Part shown: positions 1 through 7,181 of the stretch, piece after piece | Numbering within the stretch: position 1 is the first letter of the stretch | How the letters are laid out: every line of letters begins with the position of its first letter | DNA from: Metamycoplasmataceae bacterium | GTDB lineage: Bacteria > Bacillota_I > Bacilli_A > Mycoplasmatales > Metamycoplasmataceae | Length of the DNA stretch: 9,921 bases | NCBI GenBank assembly: GCA_029942215.1 | Contig: JAOZTM010000006.1 | Coordinates: 1-9,921, forward strand | Reading direction: 5' to 3' | The notes under the pieces: model-generated | Databases searched by the model: none | What the model was told of the DNA's origin: nothing | The model's input: only the letters and a program-made list of their open reading frames with translations | Translations under genes and position numbers: made by a program

Positions 1-1
1 T

Positions 2-7
2 TATAAT
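2..7 (+). promoter_or_regulatory. metK promoter, -10 box
   Basis: A perfect TATAAT lies at 2-7. Transcription would start near base 14, giving a leader of about 150 nt before the metK ATG. The -35 region falls outside the window, so only half of the promoter can be judged. Confidence 0.6.
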
Positions 8-27
8 ATATACACATATGAATATAC

Positions 28-157
28 ATACAGAGTCGTGGAGCTTAGCAGCTATGAAACGAGCCAACCCCTCATTAGAGGAAGGTGGATAGTAAGTCAC
101 AATTGTGAAACATGTAATAACTTACCCTCCAAGCTCCGCTTCTGTATAGAAAAGGAG
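28..157 (+). promoter_or_regulatory. SAM-I (S-box)-like riboswitch in the metK leader
   Basis: The leader folds like the SAM-I aptamer, which binds S-adenosylmethionine. P1 is 28-35 with 140-147. P2 is 36-39 with 59-62, then 42-45 with 50-53. Between them is a kink-turn-like junction: GTGGA on the 5' side and ATGAAAC on the 3' side, both matching the family core. The J2/3 stretch GCCAACC (63-69) resembles the consensus GGCAACC. P3 is 67-73 with 78-86 around the loop ATTA. P4 is 92-97 with 120-125. The J4/1 segment (126-139) is unusually long, and the P2-loop pseudoknot is not obvious. No terminator hairpin precedes metK. Instead, 131-137 can pair either with 40-46 in P2 or, through CTCC, with the Shine-Dalgarno GGAG at 154-157, which suggests control of translation. 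Matches are by eye; location before metK, which makes SAM, supports the call. Confidence 0.68.
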
Positions 158-162
158 TTTTT

Positions 163-1290
163 ATGTACAAAAATTTATTTACCTCAGAATCAGTAGGAGC
201 TGGACACCCAGACAAAATCTGTGATCAAATCTCAGATTTAGTTCTTGACAAGGTTCTTGCTCAAGATAAAGATGCAAGAGTTGCCATAGAAGTTATGGCT
301 TCAAACAAGCTTATTATTATAGGTGGAGAATTAACAACAACTGGATACGTTGATGTTGTTGCTGCAGCTTGAGAAATTTTATTAATCTTAGGTTTTAAAG
401 AAAATGATTTTACGATTATTTCGAACGTAAATTCTCAATCTCCAGACATCAATCAAGGAGTTGATAAAGATGGCGGAGAAATAGGAGCTGGTGATCAAGG
501 AATCATGTTTGGTTATGCAATTAACGAAACTGAAGAATTGATGCCATTACCAATAACTTTAGCTCATGCATTAGCTGAAAGAGCTGAGAAACTAAGGCTT
601 TCAGGAGATTTCAAATATGCGAAGTCAGATTTAAAATCACAAGTTACAATCGATTATTCTGGAGAAACTCCAAGAATAGATACTGTATTAATGTCAGTTC
701 AACATGCAGAAGATTTTGATGAAAAAGAATTCAAAAATTACATTGAAAACGAGATCATGAAACACGTTGCTAGAGACTATAAATTGAATGAAGATTTCAA
801 AATCTTTATTAACCCAACAGGAAGATTTGTTGTTGGTGGACCAGTAGGAGATACAGGCCTAACTGGAAGAAAAATTATAGTAGATACTTATGGTGGAAAA
901 GGTAGACATGGTGGCGGAGCTTTCTCTGGAAAAGATTATACAAAGGTAGATCGTTCTGCAGCATATGCAGCAAGATGAGTTGCTAAAAATATAGTAGCTG
1001 CTGAATTAGCTACTGAGGTTGAAATTCAATTAGCCTATGCAATAGGAATAAGTAAACCAGTATCAATAGCAATCGAAACATTTGGTACGGAAACTGTTGA
1101 TAAAGCTAAAATAGAAGCTGCAGTTGATAAAGTATTCGACTTATCACCTCAAGCGATTATTGAACACTTAGATTTGAAGAGACCTATATATAGTGAAACA
1201 TCAACATTCGGACACTTCGGAAGACCAAATAAAAATTTCTCATGAGAGAAACTTGATAAAGTAAATGAACTTAAAGAAATGGTTAAATAA
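163..1290 (+). CDS. metK: S-adenosylmethionine synthetase
   Basis: Makes S-adenosylmethionine from methionine and ATP, releasing phosphate and pyrophosphate, in the cytoplasm. SAM is the methyl donor for tRNA, rRNA and DNA methylation. The 375-residue product has the usual family length. Visible signatures are GAGHPDK (12-18) near the N-terminus, GAGDQG (108-113), and the ATP/phosphate-binding stretch [10 protein letters not shown] (249-258) followed by [11 protein letters not shown]. Three in-frame UGA codons (residues 70, 272, 361) are read as Trp; the one after AAYAAR lies at a conserved Trp position. The start is fixed by the [12 protein letters not shown]-terminus and by AAAAGGAG about 5 bases upstream. 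A SAM-I-like leader in front suggests feedback control by the product. A terminator follows directly, so the gene looks monocistronic. Confidence 0.97.
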
Positions 1291-1312
1291 AAAAAGCTTA
1301 AGCAGCTTTTTT
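1291..1312. terminator. bidirectional terminator between metK and the membrane-protein gene
   Basis: AAAAAGCT (1291-1298) pairs with AGCTTTTT (1304-1311) around a five-base loop, with T runs on both strands. It can end metK from the left and the convergent gene from the right. The stop codon of the minus-strand gene (1298-1300) lies inside the hairpin. Confidence 0.75.
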
Positions 1313-1711
1313 ATTTCCCATAATCATTCCGTATAGTAGGAATAGAGCAGTAACACCATTAATTGACATTGTAACGATAACTGAAGTTGTTCAATCACTT
1401 TGTGGTCTTAGTGCAGTTACGAATACCAATATAAATATGAATAAGAATAATTGGAATAAGATGAATGCTGCAAATCCTCTTGGTTTCGCCATTGCAAATA
1501 TTGCGAAGATAACTTGTAATACTGCTGCAGATAACATTAATGATGGAATGACTATTTCATTAACACCTGCTATCTTAGGAACTATTGCAAGATGTGCACC
1601 TATTTTAGACAATGGATCAATTGTATCTGTTAATACTAATATTGCTAATAATGCCATTGTGAATGAAACTATTCCTGTAATCAAGGCTAGAAAGCCACCA
1701 AATTTTCTCAT
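1298..1711 (-). CDS. small four-helix membrane protein, function unknown
   Basis: I do not recognise a family for this 137-residue protein. It has four strongly hydrophobic segments, at roughly residues 5-28, 50-73, 78-100 and 107-130, joined by short loops. It has a basic N-terminus (MRKF) and a basic tail ending GNKKAA, so it is probably an integral membrane protein. There is no lipobox. One UGA (residue 107, in PQSDW) is read as Trp; reading it as stop would remove the fourth helix. The start has AAAGGAG upstream with normal spacing, and a TATAAT lies 24 bases before the ATG, so it may have its own promoter downstream of tsaD. A fusion-free, stand-alone role in transport or envelope function is possible but unsupported. 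Confidence 0.8.
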
Positions 1712-1735
1712 AAATTCTCCTTTGAACTTTTAAGT

Positions 1736-1741
1736 ATTATA
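1736..1741 (-). promoter_or_regulatory. -10 box for the small membrane-protein gene
   Basis: Minus-strand TATAAT lies in the 35-base gap between the tsaD stop and the next ATG. It would give a leader of about 17 nt that contains the AAAGGAG ribosome site. No good -35 hexamer is seen. Confidence 0.45.
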
Positions 1742-1746
1742 ACACT

Positions 1747-2658
1747 TTATTTAACAAAACTTCTAATTGCTATCATTGCAGCATTGTCTGTAGTGAATTT
1801 TTTTGACGGTATCAACGCTTTGTTTCCAAACTCAGATTCAATTTCTTTTCTTAATGAATCGTTTGCAGAAACTCCTCCACCTATTATTACTGACTTGAAG
1901 TCTTCTTTAGAAAATGCTTGCTTAGTTTTATCAATCAAGTTTGAAACAACTGCTCTTTGGAATGATGAAGCTATGTCAGCCTTATCAATATTTCCTTTTT
2001 GATTTTCATTGTGAATGTAATTCACTACTTTAGTTTTTAGGCCTGAAAATGAAAAGTCAAGATCGTCAGTACTTTTGATAGAGAAGTCAATTGTGCCTTC
2101 TACACCTTCTGATATCTTTTGGATTGCAGGTCCACCCGGGAAACCAATTTCAAGTTTTCTTGAAACCTTATCAAAGACTTCTCCAGCAGCATCATCTTTT
2201 GTTTCTCCCATTAATATAATGTCATTCACAGATTTGACATTTCAAAGTTGTGTATGACCTCCACTTACTATAAGTGCTAAAGCAGGATACTTAATTTCAT
2301 GTTCAAAACAAACTGCAAAGATATGAGCATGCATATGATTAATTGGAACAACTGGTTTATCTAATGCAAAACCAATTCCATATGCGAATAGACGACCCAT
2401 TTGTAAAGAACCTATTAATCCTGGAGTTTCAGTAAACGCAATGTGATCAATATCAGAAAGATCTTGTTCTTCTATGAATCTCTTTAATATAAGTGGCAAT
2501 ACATCCGAGTGACTTCTTGAAGCAAGTTCGGGAACTGTTCCACCGTATTGCTTGTGCATTGAAGTTTGAGTGAAAGAAACATCTAGGATTATTTTTTTAT
2601 CTTCAAATAAAACAACAGACGTATCGTCATGAGATGTTTCGATAGCTAAAATTTTCAT
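1747..2658 (-). CDS. tsaD: tRNA t6A biosynthesis transferase TsaD
   Basis: Transfers the threonylcarbamoyl group from threonylcarbamoyl-AMP to A37 of ANN-decoding tRNAs, working with TsaB and TsaE in the cytoplasm. The 303-residue protein carries the expected ASKHA-fold signatures: MKILAIETSHDDTSV at the N-terminus, GGTVPELASRSH (39-50), the metal-binding His pair in HMHAH (H108 and H112), ALIVSGGHTQL (128-138), GETKDDAAGEVFDKV near 151-165, GGGVSAN (260-266) and DNAAMIA (about 291-297). One UGA, at residue 139, is read as Trp and follows SGGHTQL. The length is slightly short for the family, mainly at the C-terminus. Its ATG shares one base with the tsaB stop (TAATG), so it is translationally coupled to tsaB. 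Confidence 0.97.
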
Positions 2659-3179
2659 TACTTGCCTCCTATCTGAGGTTCTTTAAAATAAGAAGGCTTT
2701 GCATATATAGGATCAGATTCTAAAAATGTACTTAAGTACTTTTCAGGATTTGCAATCATATCTTCATAAGGAACGATTGAATCTTCTTGAAAATCTTCAA
2801 GTGAGATTATTGTTGTTCTATTAACTACACCTTGATATGACTTTTCAGATTTAGCATCAATAAAATAAGTTCCTGGTGTTCCACCAGAAATAAAACTTAA
2901 AGTATCAGTTACAAAAAGTTTTGCATTCGTTAGTTGACAAATTGTTCTTATAAAAGTCAAGGCAGTTCTTGCTCCCATAAAAGATCCGGGCCCTGAAGTT
3001 ACATAAAACTCTTTGATATCTTTTGTTGAAATATTTGCTTCTTTTAAAATCTCTTCAAAAGCAAAAGGAAGACGGTCGGCCTTCTTTTGAATTGTTTCAT
3101 TAATAAAGGCTATTGTCTTTTCGTCTTTAACAATAGTTATAAATAAGTTTTTTATTGAAGTATCGATTAATAGTTTCAT
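2658..3179 (-). CDS. tsaB: tRNA t6A biosynthesis protein TsaB (YeaZ family)
   Basis: Partner and scaffold of TsaD in threonylcarbamoyl-adenosine synthesis on tRNA; the family has an ASKHA fold but is not itself the transferase. Visible signatures are the N-terminus MKLLIDTS and TSGPGSFMGAR (61-71), the family hallmark. At 173 residues it is shorter than typical TsaB proteins of about 220-230, mostly in the C-terminal half; the N-terminal dimerisation subdomain looks complete. It has no UGA codon. There is no Shine-Dalgarno before the ATG. Instead a TATAAT ends six bases upstream, so the mRNA is probably leaderless. It is followed by tsaD with a one-base overlap. The start fits the family and no earlier ATG lies in frame nearby. 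Confidence 0.93.
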   Translation of the reverse strand: MKLLIDTSIKNLFITIVKDEKTIAFINETIQKKADRLPFAFEEILKEANISTKDIKEFYVTSGPGSFMGARTALTFIRTICQLTNAKLFVTDTLSFISGGTPGTYFIDAKSEKSYQGVVNRTTIISLEDFQEDSIVPYEDMIANPEKYLSTFLESDPIYAKPSYFKEPQIGGK

Positions 3180-3185
3180 GTATAA

Positions 3186-3191
3186 ATTATA
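3186..3191 (-). promoter_or_regulatory. tsaB -10 box, leaderless arrangement
   Basis: Minus-strand TATAAT is separated from the tsaB ATG by exactly six bases (TTATAC), so a standard start point falls at or next to the A of the ATG. It abuts the cold-shock gene terminator, whose T run fills the spacer region. No clear -35 is visible. Confidence 0.55.
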
Positions 3192-3194
3192 AAG

Positions 3195-3215
3195 AAAAAA
3201 ACCCGAAGGTTTTTT
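3195..3215 (-). terminator. terminator of the cold-shock protein gene
   Basis: On the minus strand AAAAAACC, loop TTCG, GGTTTTTT forms a stem of eight pairs closed by a stable tetraloop and followed by a T run. It starts 13 bases after the stop codon. It should isolate the cold-shock gene from tsaB. Confidence 0.85.
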
Positions 3216-3228
3216 ATTGTGGTTTTAA

Positions 3229-3432
3229 TTAAGCTACAACGTTAACGTTTGTTGCTCTTTCTTTACCATCAACTGTTTCTATTTCGAATTCTACTGAATC
3301 GTTTTGATTCAGAGTTCTGAATCCGTCGCCTTGAATAGCTGAGAAATGTACGAATACGTCTTCTTCTCTACCTTCAACTCCGATGAACCCAAAACCTTTA
3401 GATTCGTTGAAAAATTTAACTGTTCCTGTCAT
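3229..3432 (-). CDS. cold-shock protein, CspA family
   Basis: A small single-stranded nucleic-acid-binding protein, in this family usually an RNA chaperone. The 67-residue product is one complete cold-shock domain: start [20 protein letters not shown]1 motif KGFGFI (12-17) and RNP2 motif VFVHF (26-30). The aromatic residues at 8, 9, 14, 16, 27 and 30 expected for base stacking are present. It has AAAGGAG seven bases before the ATG, its own -10 box and its own terminator, so it is monocistronic. I leave the symbol blank because the members cspA/B/C cannot be told apart here. Confidence 0.96.
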   Translation of the reverse strand: MTGTVKFFNESKGFGFIGVEGREEDVFVHFSAIQGDGFRTLNQNDSVEFEIETVDGKERATNVNVVA

Positions 3433-3480
3433 GTGATGCTCCTTTACTTATATACAAATTATTTCAAGATGTATGCTCAC

Positions 3481-3486
3481 ATTATA
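3481..3486 (-). promoter_or_regulatory. -10 box for the cold-shock gene
   Basis: Minus-strand TATAAT lies just after the mnmE stop and would give a leader of about 42 nt before the cold-shock ATG. The -35 position (TTTAGG at 17 bp spacing) is poor. Confidence 0.5.
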
Positions 3487-3495
3487 TTACAAAAA

Positions 3496-4806
3496 TTATT
3501 TTCCTAAACAAAAATTTGAAAACATATCATTTAACAGGTCTGCTTGTTCTGCTCTTCCAAGAATGTTTGCTAAGTCTTCTCAAGCTTTTTGAATATCAAC
3601 AATAACAACGTCAGGTGTTTCACCTTTTGACAATGAAGTTAACGCTTCTTCTATAGATAGTAGTGAAGAGTTAAGTAATGATAATTGTCTAGTATTATTA
3701 ATTATCTTTTCATCTGATATATCAATATTTTCATAAATAGAACTGATCGCATCTGTCAATTCTTTAATGTCATTGTTCTTTGCAGAAATTGAAATTCCCT
3801 CAGTTTTAGAAATATCTGATTTGTTAAATACTTTTATATAAGGCTTTGCCTTTGAAACTTGTTCAAGTTGTAAATCATCTTCTGAATTCATATTTGAAGG
3901 ATCAATCACATGGATTATAAGATCTGCAGTTTCAATTTGCTCTAATGACTTTTTAATTCCTAATTGTTCTATTTCGTTTGAAGTTGAATGAACACCTGCT
4001 GTATCTTTAAAGTTTAAAAGAACTTGGTCAAGTTGCATAGAACCTTCAACAATATCTCTAGTAGTTCCTGGTACATCTGTAACGATAGCTTTGTCTTCAT
4101 TTAATAAAGCATTTAGTAAAGATGATTTACCTGCATTTGGTCTTCCAACAATCGCAACATTTACACCTTCAAAAATATGTCTTGCTGACTTTGATTTATT
4201 TAACACTTCAAGAATTTTCTTTTTAACATCAGTCAATTTTGGAATTAAATTTTCTGTATTCAAAGTTTCAATATCATCGTACTCAGGATAATCGATGTTA
4301 GTTTCGCACGTAGCAATAATTGTAAGAAGATCTTTTTTAAGATTTTCAATTAATTCCGAAGTCTCTCCACCAAATTTATTTACAGATATTTTTGCTTGCT
4401 CATCTGTCTTTGCAAAAATCAAATCATGGATAGCTTCAGCTTTAACAATATCCATTTTCCCATTCATGAAAGCTCTTCTTGAGAACTCTCCATTTTCAGC
4501 AAGTCTAGCTCCATTAGCCAGTAATAGTCTCAATATATTATTAGAATTGACAACTCCACCATGCGCGTTTATCTCAACAATGTCTTCCCCTGTAAAAGTT
4601 TTATCACCCTTGAATCAAGAGATTAAAACTTCATCAACTTTAGTTTCTCCGTCTAATATAAAACCATAAGTAATAGTTCTATCTGTTCCTGTTTTTCCAG
4701 AAAATATTTTCTCAACAATTGAAAAAGATTCAGGACCTGAAAGTCTGATTATTGAAATTGGTTGATTCACCATTCCTGATGAAATTGCTGCGATTGTATC
4801 TAACAT
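3496..4806 (-). CDS. mnmE: tRNA modification GTPase MnmE
   Basis: With MnmG it makes the carboxymethylaminomethyl modification at C5 of wobble uridine U34 in certain tRNAs. The 436-residue protein has the family order: an N-terminal folate-binding domain, a helical domain, and an inserted G domain. G-domain motifs are GRPNAGKSS (221-229), GTTRD (247-251), DTAG (268-271), NKSD (328-331) and SAK (341-343). It ends in FCLGK, matching the usual FCIGK with its catalytic Cys (C433). Two UGA codons (residues 64, 409) are read as Trp; the second is in QKAWEDL, a conserved Trp. I place the start at MLDTIAAIS, which matches family N-termini, rather than an ATG nine codons upstream: a TATAAT ends six bases before the chosen ATG and the longer form has no family match. 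No Shine-Dalgarno is seen, so the mRNA is probably leaderless. Confidence 0.95.
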
Positions 4807-4812
4807 GCATTT

Positions 4813-4818
4813 ATTATA
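4813..4818 (-). promoter_or_regulatory. mnmE -10 box, leaderless arrangement
   Basis: Minus-strand TATAAT is followed by six bases (AAATGC) and then the chosen mnmE ATG, the same spacing as at tsaB. It lies in the 33-base gap after pgi. No convincing -35 is seen. Confidence 0.55.
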
Positions 4819-4839
4819 ATAAAAAAATAACAACTTGTG

Positions 4840-6120
4840 TTATTCTGGTTTATTTAATTTCTTGAACATGTTTTGTTTATATACTTCAACACCTGGTTGG
4901 TTGAATGGATTAACACCTTGTAAGTAAGCTGTCATAGCAACTGCTCTTTGGAAGAAGATTGCAAGCTCTCCGAAGTTATAAGCATCCATCTTATCAATTT
5001 CGATATGAATGTTTGGAACTTTACCAACTCTAGCGTGAGCTTCAGTTGTAGCTTCGAATGCAACAGTGTTAACATCGTGAACTGTTTTTCCAGATAGATA
5101 ATTTAAGTTATCTAAGTTCTTATCGTTTTCAATAATTTGAACATCGATGTTTGGAACTGCTGTAGTAATAACTGTTTCAAAAAGAACTTTAGATCCGTCT
5201 TGAATAAATTGTCCTAATGAATGTAAGTCTGTTGAGAATACAGCTGAAGCCGGGAATAAACCTTTTTGGTTTTTACCTTCTGATTCACCAGCAAGTTGTT
5301 TTCATCATTCGTTAAACATTCTCATTTGAGGTTCGTATTGAACCATAAGTTCAACTGCATATTTCTTCATTAAAATAGTTCTAGCAACTGCATATCTATA
5401 AGCATCATTATTTAATATAGTATCAGGTGAATATTTCTTGTGAGCAACTAAAGCACCCTTCATAACTGCGTCTATATCTACACCTGCGAAAGCCATAGGT
5501 ATTAATCCTACAGGAGTTAATACTGAGAATCTTCCACCAACATTTGTAGGGATAGCGAATAATGTATACTCATTTTCCTTAGCCATTTTAAGTAGTGCTC
5601 CGTGGTTAGGATCTGTAGTAGCAATGATGAAGTTTTTAGCAACATTCATTCCAACTTTTTCTTCTAGTAATTTTTTGAATAATCTAAAAGCAATTGCAGG
5701 TTCAGTAGTTGTTCCAGATTTTGAGATTATGTTAATTGCAAAGTTTTTATCTTGAACGTAAGCAAGTTTTTGAGCAAGGTTAGTTGAAGAGATTGATTCA
5801 CCAACAAAGATAACTTCTGTTTCATTCTTAATTGGGAATTCTCCGTTAATCATTTCAATTGCAGCTTTAGAACCTGAGTATGAACCACCGATTCCGATAA
5901 CAACTAAAACATCAACTCTTTCCTTTTTAAGGTTTTTAACAACAGACTTGATTTTTTCAAATTCAATCTTGTCATAATTTACAGCAAGATCTTTTCATCC
6001 TAAATACTCGAATCCATCTGATTCTAGTCTTTCCATTGAACGTGCTAATTTCTTAACGTTAACTTGATACTTTTCAATAGCTGTTTCGTTTACTGCGTTT
6101 GTTAAATCTAATTTAATCAT
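4840..6120 (-). CDS. pgi: glucose-6-phosphate isomerase
   Basis: Interconverts glucose 6-phosphate and fructose 6-phosphate in glycolysis, cytoplasmic. At 426 residues it is the short form seen in Firmicutes and Mollicutes. Signatures are [11 protein letters not shown] (76-86, sugar phosphate binding), [10 protein letters not shown] in the central SIS domain, [12 protein letters not shown] (272-283) with the catalytic Glu, STDLHSLGQ (296-304) and the C-terminal catalytic Lys in KQNMF (K415). UGA codons at residues 42, 272 and 273 encode Trp; the last two are adjacent. The ATG has GAGGAGG six bases upstream, located inside the 3' end of the S1-domain gene, which it overlaps by eight bases. It is the last gene of the licD-like/S1/pgi cluster. 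Confidence 0.97.
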
Positions 6121-6433
6121 TTTTTGCCTCCTCAAGCGTATTACTTAATAAATTTCCGAATCCGTTTTCTGTCTCTTTAATATTAAACCTAAATGGGCTT
6201 TTTAAATATCTAGGAACTATTTTTTTTCAAGATAGTCTTAATTCACCTTCAACTTCAATAACTAAGAAGTTGTGAATTTCTCCTTCTTCAAACATTGAAG
6301 CCAGTGAATTTACATAATAATCAGAGATTTCAGATACATGAACCAACATTGTTTTAGTATCAAGACATCTTACGATTACGCTGGTAGTTCCAACTTTAAC
6401 GATTTTAGCTTCTACAACATCTCCTGCTTGCAT
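6113..6433 (-). CDS. S1-domain RNA-binding protein, YugI/CvfD-like
   Basis: A 106-residue protein with one S1 (OB-fold) RNA-binding domain over residues 1-70: MQAGDVVEAKIVKVG, then MLVHVSEIS (29-37), the typical S1 'LVHISE' strand, and VEGELRLSW at the end of the barrel. The tail (71-106) ends NGFGNLLSNTLEEA, resembling the 'GFNTLKDKLEE' end of the Bacillus YugI general stress protein, a ribosome-associated family. One UGA (residue 69) is read as Trp. Its start shares one base with the upstream stop (TAATG) and its 3' end overlaps pgi by eight bases, so the three genes are coupled. In Bacillus subtilis yugI also lies near pgi, which from memory supports the assignment. Confidence 0.8.
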
Positions 6434-7113
6434 TATAGATTTACCTTTTTATCTTTTAATGGTGTTTCACTTTCAATATATGTCATTGGAATTTCTGTTT
6501 CCATATAGTTTTCACCATATCAAGTAACTAACAGATCTTTATATTCTTTAGGTGCAGGAATCATTAGTGAGTTGAATTTTAAATCAACTGTTTCGAATGA
6601 TAAGTTGTGAATTCAGTTCTCAATTAAAGCATCTCTTCTTGTTGTAATTTTGTAAAAACCTTCATTTTTATCAACATTAAGGTCATTAATTGCATGTTTT
6701 ATGTTGTCGTTTCTAAAAGTAGCTTTGTTTCAAGCCATTCTAGAAAGTGATCTATATTTCTTAATACTTTTAATAGTTGAAGGAACCACAACTGAGATAA
6801 CTATAAACGGTTGAGATGTTTCAAGTTCTGATGAATCATTAACTCAAATACTTTCTAGTTTCTTATAAGATGAACTAAATGAAGAATCAACGATTCTTTT
6901 CGGATTCATTCTTAAAAGCTTTTGATATGAAGCTGGAGTCATCATTACTTTGAACTTATCAGATCAAGGAATAAACCCACCATGTCTTACCATTCCTAAA
7001 AGTGTTGATTTGTCTGCTGCAAATCAAATATCGTTCTTTTTACAGATGTCTGCAAATTCTTTTATAAAGTCTATCATTTCAGTTCTATTATTTTTCATGC
7101 TTAAATTATACAT
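6433..7113 (-). CDS. LicD-like protein with altered active site
   Basis: A 226-residue relative of LicD, the nucleotidyltransferase-fold family that includes phosphocholine transferases decorating surface polysaccharides and teichoic acids. The match is the N-terminal stretch ADKSTLLGMVRHGGFIPW (33-50), aligning with the family '[22 protein letters not shown]', and a C-terminal FNSLMIPAPKEYKDLL followed by WYGENYM, like 'IPVPKNYDEYLTQLYGD'. The catalytic Asp cluster is not conserved: WSDKFKV (50-56) replaces W-D-D-D-I-D, and ADKS replaces DGGT, so it may have lost transferase activity. UGA codons (e.g. residues 30, 50) are Trp. The start at 7113 has GAGGAG seven bases upstream; an internal ATG five codons later lacks a good site. 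No signal peptide or membrane segment is seen. It heads the coupled cluster with the S1 protein and pgi. Confidence 0.75.
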
Positions 7114-7181
7114 TTTTTTACTCCTCGCAATATATGTTTTAATAGGTATTTTTGATATAATAAATAGCGAAAAGAGGAAAC
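7114..7181. promoter_or_regulatory. divergent promoter region, licD-like cluster and lipoproteins
   Basis: This 68-bp gap serves two divergent genes. On the plus strand TGATATAAT (7153-7161) is an extended -10 box (TG one base before TATAAT), and GAGGAAA at 7174-7180 is the lipoprotein ribosome site. On the minus strand TATTAT at 7157-7162 overlaps it and could serve the licD-like cluster, but this is weak. No clear -35 hexamers and no operator palindrome were found. Confidence 0.5.

Noticed and set aside
98..107. Palindrome CACAATTGTG as a repressor operator
   Set aside because: It lies inside the P4 arm of the transcribed leader, well downstream of the promoter, and is better explained as RNA stem-loop structure.
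1437..2257. Plus-strand open frames opposite the membrane-protein gene and tsaD
   Set aside because: They are antisense shadows with no family match, and the minus-strand genes carry clear signatures or membrane segments.
3431..3482. Six-base complement (ATGTGA/TCACAT) between the cold-shock leader start and its ATG, as a cold sensor
   Set aside because: Most of the distal arm lies upstream of the expected transcription start, so it would not be in the RNA.
4091..4669. Plus-strand open frames opposite mnmE
   Set aside because: Antisense to conserved GTPase motifs, no ribosome sites and no recognisable protein features.
4807..4833. Longer mnmE start at 4833
   Set aside because: The added residues MLFFYYNKC have no family counterpart, and the -10 box lies inside that stretch.
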